Counted from the first letter of the stretch, positions 1 to 6,977 are shown. The stretch is DNA of 8,237 nucleotides from Bacteroidota bacterium (GCA_009908885.1 JAAAOL010000088.1:1-8237), one strand, 5' to 3'. Numbers and translations are program-made. Notes: generated from the letters alone by a model not told the origin.

Positions 1-2
1 AG

Positions 3-308
3 GTCGCTAACGAACAGCTGGCCGCGCTCGAAATGCCGGTGATTGGCTTCTTCGGGGCGGAGGACGGCAGCATCCCGGTCGAAACCGCCGAGACGTTCGA
101 TAGCACGCTCGACAGTCTGGGCGTCGAAAACGACATCTACATCTACGACGGCGCCGGGCATGCCTTCGCCAACCCCACCGGGCAGAACTATCAGGAAGAA
201 GCTGCTGCCGATGCGTGGGACAAGACGGTCGCCTTCCTGCGGGAGACGCTCTACGGGCTCGACGCTCCGGTCGAGGACCTCGAAGCGGTAGATGTGGGGG
301 AAGGCTGA
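3..308 (+). CDS. Dienelactone hydrolase family protein, C-terminal part (5' end outside the window)
   Basis: This is the last 101 codons of an alpha/beta hydrolase of the dienelactone hydrolase (carboxymethylenebutenolidase) family; the reading frame is open from base 3 and the true start lies upstream. Two of the three catalytic residues expected in this family are visible. The acid is Asp in GAEDGSIP (codon 63-65) and the base is His in GAGHAF (codon 159-161). The nucleophilic Cys would be in the missing part. Family members are soluble enzymes that open lactone rings, but many have other ester substrates, so the exact reaction cannot be told. A short acidic tail follows the last helix. The stop codon overlaps the hemE start by one base (TGATG), which implies co-transcription and probably translational coupling. 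Nothing links it to heme synthesis apart from position. Confidence 0.88.
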   Translation, partial: VANEQLAALEMPVIGFFGAEDGSIPVETAETFDSTLDSLGVENDIYIYDGAGHAFANPTGQNYQEEAAADAWDKTVAFLRETLYGLDAPVEDLEAVDVGEG

Positions 309-1387
309 TGTCCACGTCCACGGAGGCCTTTCCGGCGTTGACCAACGACCTGCTGCTGCGGGCGGCCCGGCAGGAGCCCGTCGAGCGCACGCCCGTGTGG
401 ATGATGCGGCAGGCCGGGCGCTACCTGCCCGAGTACCGCGCGCTCCGGGCGGACCACGACTTCTTCACCGTCGTCCGCACCCCGGAGTTGGCCGCGGAGG
501 TCACGCTGCAGCCCATCGAACGCTTCCCGCTCGACGCCGCGATCATCTTTTCAGACATCCTGGTGATTCCCCAGGCGCTGGGGCTGGACGTGCAGATGGT
601 GAAGGGCAAGGGGCCCCACTTCCCCGATCCCCTGAGCGGTCCAGAGGACCTTGAACGGCTCCGCACGCCTGACGTCAGCCAGGAGCTAGCGTACGTGTTC
701 GAGGCCCTGACGCTGACGCGGCGACGCCTGGAGGGGCGCGTGCCGCTAATCGGGTTCTGCGGCGCCCCGTGGACGCTCATGGCGTATATGATCGAAGGCG
801 GCGGGAGCAAGTCGTTCACCACGTCGCGCAGCTGGTTGTACCGCCACCCCGAGGCCAGTCGCAGGCTGCTCCAGGCCATCACGGACGTCTGTGTGGAGTA
901 CCTCATCCGTCAGATCGATGCAGGCGCGCAGGTCGTCCAGGTGTTCGACAGCTGGGCCGGGCTGCTGGGACCCGCCACGTTCGAGACGTTCGCACTGCCG
1001 TACCTCCGCCAGATCGCGGAGAAGGTGGAGCGGGCCCATCCGGACGTGCCGTGCATCGTCTTCGCCAAAGGCGCTCCGTATGCCCTCCCGGCGTTGGCTG
1101 ACACCGCGTACGACGTGATCAGCCTCGACTGGACGATGGATCCCCGCGAGGCCCTCCGGGCGACAGGCGGACGGAAGGCGTTGCAGGGCAATCTGGATCC
1201 GGCGGCGCTCTATGCTCCCCCCGACGCGATTCGTCAGGAGGTGCGCCGCATGCTTCAGGCCTTCGGGCCCCGTGGACACATCGGCAACCTGGGCCACGGG
1301 ATGCATCCGGACCACGATCCGGAGCACGCCCGCGCCTTCATCGAGGCCGTCCACGAGGAGTCGGCCGCCATGGTGTCGCAGTCCTGA
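308..1387 (+). CDS. hemE: Uroporphyrinogen III decarboxylase
   Basis: HemE removes the four acetate carboxyl groups of uroporphyrinogen III to give coproporphyrinogen III in the cytoplasm, with no cofactor. The 359-residue length is normal for the family. Both family signatures are present: PVWMMRQAGRYLPEYR at residues 29-44 and GFCGAPWTLMAYMIEGGGS from residue 149. The substrate-binding Asp is D83 in IIFSDIL, matching human Asp86. The active-site Tyr should be Y160 and the late His is H330 in NLGHGMHPD. The frame is open further upstream, but the ATG at 308 is preferred. It overlaps the stop of the upstream hydrolase as TGATG and gives the expected N-terminus shortly before the first signature. 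The stop again overlaps the next gene as TGATG. The product feeds HemF, encoded about 1 kb downstream. Confidence 0.98.
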   Translation: MSTSTEAFPALTNDLLLRAARQEPVERTPVWMMRQAGRYLPEYRALRADHDFFTVVRTPELAAEVTLQPIERFPLDAAIIFSDILVIPQALGLDVQMVKGKGPHFPDPLSGPEDLERLRTPDVSQELAYVFEALTLTRRRLEGRVPLIGFCGAPWTLMAYMIEGGGSKSFTTSRSWLYRHPEASRRLLQAITDVCVEYLIRQIDAGAQVVQVFDSWAGLLGPATFETFALPYLRQIAEKVERAHPDVPCIVFAKGAPYALPALADTAYDVISLDWTMDPREALRATGGRKALQGNLDPAALYAPPDAIRQEVRRMLQAFGPRGHIGNLGHGMHPDHDPEHARAFIEAVHEESAAMVSQS

Positions 1388-2082
1388 TGGCCACTCCTAC
1401 GCCCGAGGTGCTCTATCTGGACAACCACCTGCTGGTCGTCGCCAAGCCGCCGGGCATGCTCGCCCAGGCGGATCGGACGGGCGACCTGGACGTGGCGACG
1501 TGGGGCAAAGCCTATCTGAAAGCACGATTCGAGAAGCCGGGCAACGTGTTTCTTGGGCTCGTCCATCGGCTGGACCGGCCCGCGTCCGGCGTGATGGTGC
1601 TCGCCCGCACCTCGAAGGCCGCTCGAAGGTTGTCCGAGCAGTTTCGGCGGCGCCTGCCGGAGAAGCGCTACCTCGCCATCGCGGAGGACGCCCTCGACGG
1701 CTGGGGGCACTGGGTCGACTATCTGGTGAAGGAGCACCGCGAGGTCCGCGTCGTGGAGGAGGACCATCCGGACGGCAAGCGGGCAGAGTTGCGCTGGCAG
1801 GTCGTCGCGCAGGGGGATGGTGTGACGCTCGTAGAAGTGCGGCTCATGACCGGGCGGTCGCATCAGATTCGGGTGCAGTTCGCCCATCGCGGTGCGCCGT
1901 TGCTGGGCGATATGCGGTACGGCGCACAGCACGAACTGGACGGGCAGCACCTGGCGCTGCATGCTTACCGGCTGCGGGTGGAGCATCCGACGGAGCGCAC
2001 CATGCTAGACTTTCGCGCGCCTTCGCCGTCTGCCTGGGGCGGGCGATTCGCAGACGCGATCGCTCCCCTGATGGAGGATTAA
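1387..2082 (+). CDS. RluA-family RNA pseudouridine synthase without S4 domain
   Basis: The enzyme converts uridine to pseudouridine in rRNA or tRNA. The catalytic motif HRLDRPASG places the nucleophilic Asp at D63. The conserved Tyr of this family is Y95 in EKRYLAIAE. The later motif GRSHQIRVQFAHRGAPLLGD starts at residue 156. At 231 residues it consists of only the catalytic domain: there is no N-terminal S4 RNA-binding domain, and the protein opens directly with the VLYLDNHLLVVAKPPGML strand region. This resembles the small RluA/TruC-like members, but the target uridine cannot be inferred from sequence, so no symbol is given. The ATG overlaps the hemE stop by one base, making it the third gene of a coupled run. 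Its stop codon interlocks with that of the convergent minus-strand gene, inside a perfect 14-base palindrome. Confidence 0.95.
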   Translation: MATPTPEVLYLDNHLLVVAKPPGMLAQADRTGDLDVATWGKAYLKARFEKPGNVFLGLVHRLDRPASGVMVLARTSKAARRLSEQFRRRLPEKRYLAIAEDALDGWGHWVDYLVKEHREVRVVEEDHPDGKRAELRWQVVAQGDGVTLVEVRLMTGRSHQIRVQFAHRGAPLLGDMRYGAQHELDGQHLALHAYRLRVEHPTERTMLDFRAPSPSAWGGRFADAIAPLMED

Positions 2083-2087
2083 TCCTC
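2074..2087. repeat. Perfect 14-base palindrome spanning both convergent stop codons
   Basis: GAGGATTAATCCTC is its own reverse complement and is centred on the TTAA shared by the two stop codons. Both proteins end in Glu-Asp followed by TAA, which creates the symmetry. There is no loop and no U-run on either side, so it is a poor intrinsic terminator. It may be a by-product of two acidic C-termini meeting tail to tail. Confidence 0.8.
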
Positions 2088-2375
2088 GTCCATGCGGTAC
2101 GGGTGGACGCCCTTTTCGCACTCCGTCGGGGCGGGGAGGACGCAGACCGTGTCCGTCCGGAACGGGTCCAGCACGATGGGCACGTACTGATACGTCTCGA
2201 ACGCACCCGCGCCACGCTGGAAGCGCTCGCCCATCGCCTTGCGGAGCGTCGTGTACGCCTCTCGCCCGACGACGATGTACTTGGCCTCGACGCCCGCTTC
2301 CTTGAGCTGACGAATGCCGTCGTTGATAAACTCCAAGATCTCGTCGCGACCGGGGGCGTATTCCAGGATGGTCAT
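2079..2375 (-). CDS. Small conserved-looking protein, possible HK97 A-domain-like (family 4 encapsulin-like)
   Basis: A 98-residue protein with no signal peptide or membrane segment. Its third codon positions are strongly G/C like the neighbours, so it is very likely real. The N-terminal third is an amphipathic helix (DEILEFINDGIRQLKEAG). A strand with the motif YIVVGREAYTTL (residues 38-49) follows, then a Gly-rich turn and a strand pair ending YVPIVLDPF...VCVLP. From memory, the order helix, hydrophobic strand, GREAY, helix, then V/P-rich strands resembles the small archaeal A-domain proteins (Pyrococcus PF0899 type) grouped with encapsulins as family 4. That is an inference from a short motif. 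The start at 2375 has no clear Shine-Dalgarno. The gene converges on the pseudouridine synthase with a 4-base overlap and diverges from hemF across 51 bases. Alternatively it is a lineage-restricted protein of unknown function. Confidence 0.85.
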   Translation of the reverse strand: MTILEYAPGRDEILEFINDGIRQLKEAGVEAKYIVVGREAYTTLRKAMGERFQRGAGAFETYQYVPIVLDPFRTDTVCVLPAPTECEKGVHPYRMDED

Positions 2376-2404
2376 GGGAACAACTCAGGAGAAAGGGTTC
2401 GAAG

Positions 2405-2412
2405 AAAGGAGG
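2405..2412 (+). promoter_or_regulatory. Strong Shine-Dalgarno candidate upstream of hemF, unusually spaced
   Basis: AAAGGAGG is the best ribosome-binding match between the divergent pair. It ends 14 bases before the hemF ATG at 2427, longer than the usual 5-10. An ATG at 2413 directly abuts it, but that frame stops after 11 codons. An in-frame TAA at 2421-2423 rules out any hemF start further upstream. The site is therefore either a poorly spaced hemF RBS or one whose spacing is shortened by RNA structure. Confidence 0.5.
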
Positions 2413-2426
2413 ATGTACGATAACTC

Positions 2427-3425
2427 ATGTCGGAATCAGAGGCCATGACGATGACATCAGAGCCTACCGAGCCCCTGGCGCACCGCATGCAGCGGTATGT
2501 GGAGGCGCTGCAAGACCGAATCTGTACGGCCCTCGAACGCCTCGACGGGCGGGCCGCGTTCCGACGCGATCGCTGGGAGCGTGACGAGGGCGGGGGCGGC
2601 CTGACGCGCGTCCTCGAAGACGGGGCAGTATTCGAAAAGGGCGGCGTCAACACATCGGCGGTGCACGGCCCGCTGCCGGAGCGGATGGCCAAGGCCTTCG
2701 GCGTCCGCAAAAAGCCGTTTTTTGCCACGGGCCTGTCCCTGGTGATTCATCCGCGCTCACCCTGGGTGCCGACGGTCCACGCCAACGTCCGCTACTTCGC
2801 CCTCGGCGACGACCTCGCTCAGCCCGACGACCAGTGGTTCGGCGGCGGGGCGGACCTGACGCCCGTCTATCCGACGCTGGAGGACACGCAACATTTTCAT
2901 CGAGTGTGGCGTGACGTGTGTGACCAACATGCCGACGTAGCCAGCTATGCCGACCTCAAACGGCACTGTGATGAGTACTTCTACCTCGATCACCGCCAGG
3001 AAGCCCGCGGCGTGGGCGGCATCTTTTACGACTATCTCCGCGACGCTCCCGAGGCCACCTTCGCGTTCTCGAAGGCCGTTGGAGACGCCTTCTTGGACGC
3101 CTACGTGCCCATCGTCGAGCGGCGCGCAACAGCGGACTATGGCGAGCGGGAGCAGGCGTTTCAGACGATCCGCCGGGGGCGCTACGTCGAGTTCAATCTG
3201 GTGTACGACCGCGGGACGCGCTTCGGGCTGGAGACGGGCGGGCGCACCGAGAGCATCCTGATGAGTCTGCCGCCGAGGGTGCGATGGCCCTACGCCTGGG
3301 AGCCGGAGCCGGGGACGAAGGAGGACCGGGCGATGTGGTTTTTCCAGGCGCGCGATTGGCTCACGCTCACCCCGTCCGACGCGCCGCCTGCCCCGGATGT
3401 GGCGGAATCGAAGGCCGGCGCATGA
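2427..3425 (+). CDS. hemF: Oxygen-dependent coproporphyrinogen III oxidase
   Basis: HemF oxidatively decarboxylates two propionates of coproporphyrinogen III to vinyl groups, using O2 and giving protoporphyrinogen IX; it acts as a cytoplasmic homodimer. Family motifs run in order: FEKGGVN from residue 69, IHPRSPWVPTVHANVRYF ending at residue 124, WFGGGADLTPVYP from 137, DHRQEARGVGGIFYD around 188-202, and RRGRYVEFNLVYDRGTRFGL from 249 with GRTESILMSLPP after it. The 332 residues slightly exceed the usual 300 or so. The surplus is an N-terminal stretch rich in Glu, Thr and Met and an Ala/Pro/Asp-rich tail of about 20 residues after the final DWL. The start at 2427 is the earliest possible because TAA lies at 2421; Met codons at 2445, 2451 and 2487 are alternatives. 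An O2-dependent enzyme implies an aerobic or microaerobic life. Confidence 0.97.
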   Translation: MSESEAMTMTSEPTEPLAHRMQRYVEALQDRICTALERLDGRAAFRRDRWERDEGGGGLTRVLEDGAVFEKGGVNTSAVHGPLPERMAKAFGVRKKPFFATGLSLVIHPRSPWVPTVHANVRYFALGDDLAQPDDQWFGGGADLTPVYPTLEDTQHFHRVWRDVCDQHADVASYADLKRHCDEYFYLDHRQEARGVGGIFYDYLRDAPEATFAFSKAVGDAFLDAYVPIVERRATADYGEREQAFQTIRRGRYVEFNLVYDRGTRFGLETGGRTESILMSLPPRVRWPYAWEPEPGTKEDRAMWFFQARDWLTLTPSDAPPAPDVAESKAGA

Positions 3426-3580
3426 CCCCGACGAGCATCAGCGCGTCGAGTCGGAATCGCAAACGTCGTGGCGTCGAGAACGAGGCAGGGGCGCAGGGCC
3501 TCGGGCGCGGTTGGAGGCGCAGTTTAGATTAGCTGAAAGTTCAACCGAGGTGGAGGAACGGAACGTGCAGGCGAGTCTAC
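3426..3580. other. hemF-hemH intergenic region, no gene recognised
   Basis: These 155 bases hold no convincing gene. A 36-codon frame beginning ATGA at the hemF stop has no recognisable content. TTTAGATTAG at 3523-3532 includes TAGATTAG, one mismatch from the Bacteroidota -7 pattern TAnnTTTG, but no TTG lies at the right distance upstream, so a hemH promoter here is only possible. A GGAGG at 3552-3556 is too far from 3581 to be a clear RBS. Confidence 0.4.
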
Positions 3581-4933
3581 ATGATACAGTATCAGGTCAA
3601 CGCCCGCTGTTCCGTCCGCAACCCTGTATCGTCTATGACGCCGCGCCAGTTCCTCGACCGGTATCAGTATGACAAGCGGCTCGTTACGGGAGCCTACTAT
3701 TCATCGAAGCCGCTGACGGTCGAGCGCGGAGACACGGTCGGGATCGTGATGATGAACCTGGGCGGTCCCAACACGGTGGAGGACGTCAGGCCGTTCCTGT
3801 ACAACCTGTTCATGGATCCGGCCATCATCGACATCCCGCTGGGCAAGCGCGCCCGGCACTGGCTCTGCAAGGCCATTTCCTCGCTCCGAGCCAAGTCAGT
3901 CAGCGAGGACTATGAAGTGATCGGTGGCGGGTCGCCCATCAACCGGCTCACCCAGGAGCAGGCCGACAGCCTGGAGCAGCACCTCAATGCGCGCTTCGGG
4001 GGCGAGGCGGACGTCACGTTCCGCACCTACATCGCGATGCGGTACTGGCACCCGTTCAGCGAAGAAGCCGCCGCGCAGATGCAGCAGGACGGGGTGGACA
4101 AGGTGCTGCTGCTGCCGCTCTATCCGCAGTATTCCAAGACGACGACCGGCTCGTCGCTCGTCTACTGGTGGCACCTGGAGCAGGCGGGCGAGATTCCCGC
4201 GTGGCCGACCAGCTACGTGTTCGAGTACGCCGCCAACCCGAAGTACATCCAGGCCCTCAGCGAACGCATCGACGAAGGGTTGCAGCGCTTCAGCAAGCGG
4301 CATCGCGACGACGTGCACCTGCTCTTCAGTGCGCACGGCACGCCGCTCAAGGAGATGAAGGAGCGCCGCGACCCGTACTGTTGCCTGATCCACTCCACCG
4401 TAGATCGCGTGATGGAACTGCGCGGGAATGATCGACCGTACCACGTCGCCTTCCAGAGCAAGGTCGGCCCGGCCAAGTGGCTCACGCCCAGCACGCCCGA
4501 TCAGCTCGAAGAACTCGCCCACGAAGGGCACACCTCCGTCCTGGTCATTCCGGTGGCGTTCGTGACCGAGCACATCGAAACGTCCTACGAACTCGACATC
4601 GAGGTACGGGAGGAGGCCGAGGAGGCAGGCATCCAGCACTACGAGGTGATGCCCGCGCTCAACAGCCATCCGCTCTTCATCGAGTCGCTGGTCGAGGCGG
4701 CGGTCAGCCAGCTGGCGCTGCCCGGCGGCGTCTCCGATCTTCCAGCCGAGGGCGACGGCGAGGTGGGGCAGTACCCGCTGCGCCCGCTCGATCAGCTGCC
4801 GCGGCCCCATCCGTCGGAGCGCTGCGCCCGCTGCCATCAGTGTGAATTCATCACCGAGGCTCGGAGGTGGACTTCCACGCCCGTGCCGCCGACCTCGGAA
4901 CCGGCACCTCACTCTTCAGATTCCGGATCATGA
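3581..4933 (+). CDS. hemH: Ferrochelatase with C-terminal cysteine motif (putative Fe-S type)
   Basis: HemH inserts Fe2+ into protoporphyrin IX to make protoheme. Diagnostic segments are MMNLGGPNTVEDVRPFLYNL from residue 57, YPQYSKTTTGSSL from 181, FSAHGTPL with the catalytic His at H252, and HIETSYELD with Glu at E333. These match the His/Glu pair needed for metal insertion. At 450 residues it is longer than compact Gram-positive enzymes. It has about 55 residues before the first core motif and a tail after residue 410. The tail holds Cys 415, 418 and 421 (C-x2-C-x2-C), and adjacent Cys 267-268 lie in the DPYCC segment just after the catalytic His. This set suggests a [2Fe-2S] cluster like those of animal and some bacterial ferrochelatases, though with different spacing. 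The ATG at 3635 (residue 19) is an alternative start. The stop overlaps the methyltransferase ATG. Confidence 0.97.
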   Translation: MIQYQVNARCSVRNPVSSMTPRQFLDRYQYDKRLVTGAYYSSKPLTVERGDTVGIVMMNLGGPNTVEDVRPFLYNLFMDPAIIDIPLGKRARHWLCKAISSLRAKSVSEDYEVIGGGSPINRLTQEQADSLEQHLNARFGGEADVTFRTYIAMRYWHPFSEEAAAQMQQDGVDKVLLLPLYPQYSKTTTGSSLVYWWHLEQAGEIPAWPTSYVFEYAANPKYIQALSERIDEGLQRFSKRHRDDVHLLFSAHGTPLKEMKERRDPYCCLIHSTVDRVMELRGNDRPYHVAFQSKVGPAKWLTPSTPDQLEELAHEGHTSVLVIPVAFVTEHIETSYELDIEVREEAEEAGIQHYEVMPALNSHPLFIESLVEAAVSQLALPGGVSDLPAEGDGEVGQYPLRPLDQLPRPHPSERCARCHQCEFITEARRWTSTPVPPTSEPAPHSSDSGS

Positions 4934-5532
4934 GCCGTTTCCGCATCACTGGCGCTCGCAAGAATTCGACATACGGACTTTCGCTCCACATGGAAACCCC
5001 TTCCGATCAGCTCCTGAAGGCCTTCGCCTCGGTCCCTACCGACAGCCGCGTCCTCGACCTGGGTTGCGCCCACGGAGCCCACAGCGAGGCGCTGGCGCAA
5101 CTGGACATCGAGGTGCACGCCTGCGACGTCGACCAACGCCTGCTCGTCAACGCCCGTGAGCGGTTGTCCGAGGCGATCGAGCCGCGCGAGGCGCTCCGCC
5201 GCGTCATCCGCACCCGGCGGTTTTCGGCGCTGGGCTACCCGAAGGAGTACTTCGACTGGATCGTGGCGTACGGCACGATCAACCGCCTCGGTGACGAGGA
5301 CCCGGTCGAGGAGGTGCTGAGTGAGGCGCGCCGCGTGCTCAAGCCGGGCGGCTGGCTCTACCTGGTGCTCGCCGAGATCGAGGATGGCCACCCCGTCGAC
5401 GTCGATGAACTGATCGACCAGCTCGAAGCCGCCGGGTACGAAGAAGCCTCCGCCCCGGAGGTCATCGACGAGAACGACGCCGAGACGACCCATCTCATCT
5501 ACCGGCGCGTGGACGAGGGAACGCCTGCCTGA
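4930..5532 (+). CDS. Class I SAM-dependent methyltransferase, substrate unknown
   Basis: A 200-residue Rossmann-fold methyltransferase. Motif I is VLDLGCAHGAHSEAL (residues 41-55). The acidic end of strand 2 is CDVD (D66, D68), which should contact the SAM ribose. Motif IV is FDWIVAYGTINRL from 108, and the post-motif strand is RRVLKPGGWLYLVL around 134-147. The C-terminal part (VDELIDQLEAAGYEEAS) is typical of small-molecule methyltransferases, but no substrate domain is recognisable. The chosen ATG overlaps the hemH stop as ATGA, suggesting translational coupling. The frame is open further upstream from a GTG at 4867, which would sit inside hemH. ATG at 4990, just before METPSDQLL, is a shorter alternative. 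Its place between hemH and hemL suggests a job tied to tetrapyrroles or simply co-expression; the sequence does not decide this. Confidence 0.9.
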   Translation: MSRFRITGARKNSTYGLSLHMETPSDQLLKAFASVPTDSRVLDLGCAHGAHSEALAQLDIEVHACDVDQRLLVNARERLSEAIEPREALRRVIRTRRFSALGYPKEYFDWIVAYGTINRLGDEDPVEEVLSEARRVLKPGGWLYLVLAEIEDGHPVDVDELIDQLEAAGYEEASAPEVIDENDAETTHLIYRRVDEGTPA

Positions 5533-5579
5533 CCGCCGGATACGACGCGTGGACGGTTTCACGAACTACGAGTGGACGT

Positions 5580-6893
5580 ATGCAGATCGACACTTCCCCG
5601 GCGTCGCGCATCGCCCGTAGCGAGGCGCTCTACGACGAGGCCCAGCGCGTAATTCCCGGCGGCGTCAACTCGCCCGTCCGGGCGTTCAAGAGCGTCGGCG
5701 GCACGCCCCTGTTCATCGAGCGAGCCGAAGGCGCCTACATGGTCGATGCCGACGGCAACCGCTATATCGACTACATCGGTTCCTGGGGCCCGATGCTCTT
5801 CGGCCACACCGACCCGGACGTGGTGCAGGCCGTACAGCAGGCTGCGCTGGACTCGACCTCCTTCGGCGCGCCGACCGACATCGAAATCCGCGTCGCCGAG
5901 TTGATCTGCGACATGGTGCCGTCGGTCGAGAAGGTGCGGATGGTCAACTCCGGCACCGAGGCGACGATGAGCGCCGCGCGGTTGGCGCGGGGCTACACGG
6001 GGCGCGACAAGATCATCAAGTTCGAGGGCAACTACCACGGCCACGGCGACTTCTTCCTGATCGCCGCAGGCAGCGGGGCGATGACGTTCGGGGAGCCGAA
6101 TTCCCCCGGCGTGACGCCCGGCAATGCCAAGGATACGCTGCTGGCCCGCTACAACGACGTCGACAGCGTCCGCGCGCTCGTCGAGGCCAACGCGGGCGAG
6201 GTGGCCTGCATCATCGTCGAGCCCATCGCGGGCAACATGGGGTGCATTCCGCCGGAGCCCGGCTTTCTGGAAGGCTTGCGCACTCTGTGCGACGAGCACG
6301 GCATCGTGCTGATCTTCGACGAGGTGATGACCGGCTTCCGCGTGGCGCGGGGCGGGGCGCAGGAACGCTACGGCGTCACGCCCGACCTGACGACCCTCGG
6401 CAAGATCATCGGCGGCGGACTACCCGTGGGCGCGTACGGCGGGCGCAAGGAAATCATGGACTTCGTCTCCCCGAACGGGCCGGTCTATCAGGCCGGTACA
6501 CTCTCCGGCAATCCGCTGGCGATGCAGGCGGGCTACACCGTCCTGAAGAAGATTGCGGACAGTCCGGACCTGTACGACCGCCTCGAAGCCTACGGGCAGG
6601 CGCTGGAAGACGGCATGCGCGCCACCATGGGCGACCTCGGGCTCGATTACTACATGACACGCGTCGGCTCGATGGGCGGGCTCTTCTTCAACGAGGAGAA
6701 GGTGGTGGACTACGACACCGCCCAGCAGTGCGACACCGAGATGTACGCCCGCTACTTCCATGCGATGCTGGAGGAGGGCGTCTACCTGGCGCCGTCGCAG
6801 TTCGAGGCGTACTTCTTCTCGATCAAGCACGGCGAAGAGGAACTGGAGCATACCCTGCAGGCGCAGCGGCGGGCGCTGGAGCAGATCCACTGA
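5580..6893 (+). CDS. hemL: Glutamate-1-semialdehyde 2,1-aminomutase
   Basis: HemL converts glutamate-1-semialdehyde to 5-aminolevulinate, the committed tetrapyrrole precursor, using pyridoxamine/pyridoxal phosphate. It belongs to the class III aminotransferase fold and acts in the cytoplasm as a dimer. The N-terminal motif PGGVNSPVRAFKSVGGTPLF is specific for this enzyme within the class. Others are VNSGTEATMSAARLARG, FEGNYHGHGD, and LIFDEVMTGFR with the cofactor-binding Asp at D247. TLGKIIGGGLPVGAYGG holds the Schiff-base Lys at K275, and YQAGTLSGNPLAMQAG follows. At 437 residues the length is typical. Its presence shows ALA is made by the C5 route from glutamyl-tRNA, not by ALA synthase; the partner HemA is not in the window. 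It starts 47 bases after the methyltransferase with only a weak Shine-Dalgarno (GAGTGGA), and probably belongs to the hemH transcription unit. Confidence 0.98.
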   Translation: MQIDTSPASRIARSEALYDEAQRVIPGGVNSPVRAFKSVGGTPLFIERAEGAYMVDADGNRYIDYIGSWGPMLFGHTDPDVVQAVQQAALDSTSFGAPTDIEIRVAELICDMVPSVEKVRMVNSGTEATMSAARLARGYTGRDKIIKFEGNYHGHGDFFLIAAGSGAMTFGEPNSPGVTPGNAKDTLLARYNDVDSVRALVEANAGEVACIIVEPIAGNMGCIPPEPGFLEGLRTLCDEHGIVLIFDEVMTGFRVARGGAQERYGVTPDLTTLGKIIGGGLPVGAYGGRKEIMDFVSPNGPVYQAGTLSGNPLAMQAGYTVLKKIADSPDLYDRLEAYGQALEDGMRATMGDLGLDYYMTRVGSMGGLFFNEEKVVDYDTAQQCDTEMYARYFHAMLEEGVYLAPSQFEAYFFSIKHGEEELEHTLQAQRRALEQIH

Positions 6894-6945
6894 TGGGGAG
6901 CTGTGAACCAGGTCACCCATCGGCCTTGAAGAAGCCGCGAAGCCA

Positions 6946-6977
6946 TTGACGGAAAGTCCAGCCGCACCGTACCTTCG
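6946..6977 (+). promoter_or_regulatory. Promoter candidate for tRNA-Phe (TTGACG / TACCTTCG)
   Basis: TTGACG at 6946-6951 is followed after 18 bases by TACCTTCG at 6970-6977. The second element is one base from the Bacteroidota -7 pattern TAnnTTTG, and TTG at this distance fits the -33 element; TACCTT also passes as a sigma-70 -10. Transcription would start near 6984, giving a leader of roughly 110 bases before the tRNA. It is the best promoter-like pair I noticed in the window. Confidence 0.6.

Noticed and set aside
2302..2334. TTGAGC...GATAAA inside the 98-residue gene as a hemF promoter
   Set aside because: The match is weak, it lies about 100 bases upstream within coding sequence, and such pairs occur by chance.
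1212..2423. A long open frame (403 codons) across the end of hemE, the pseudouridine synthase and the 98-residue gene
   Set aside because: Its product is an Arg/Ala/Gly-rich low-information string, typical of an alternative frame in GC-rich DNA, and it overlaps genes with clear family motifs.
2413..2448. An 11-codon leader-peptide-like frame starting at ATG directly after AAAGGAGG, before hemF
   Set aside because: The Shine-Dalgarno abuts the ATG with no spacing, and the peptide has no regulatory residue run or attenuator hairpin.
3422..3532. A 36-codon frame overlapping the hemF stop as ATGA
   Set aside because: The product is a short Ser/Arg/Gly-rich string with no homology I recognise, and there is no Shine-Dalgarno.
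3896..4912. A 338-codon open frame on the minus strand opposite hemH
   Set aside because: It lies entirely antisense to a ferrochelatase with complete motifs, and its composition shows only mirrored codon bias.
5559..6299. A 246-codon minus-strand open frame opposite hemL
   Set aside because: It is a shadow of hemL with no recognisable motif.
6892..6920. Inverted ATGG/CCAT and GTGA/TCAC pairs right after hemL, as a possible terminator
   Set aside because: The stems are four bases each, separated by a six-base bulge, and no T-run follows.
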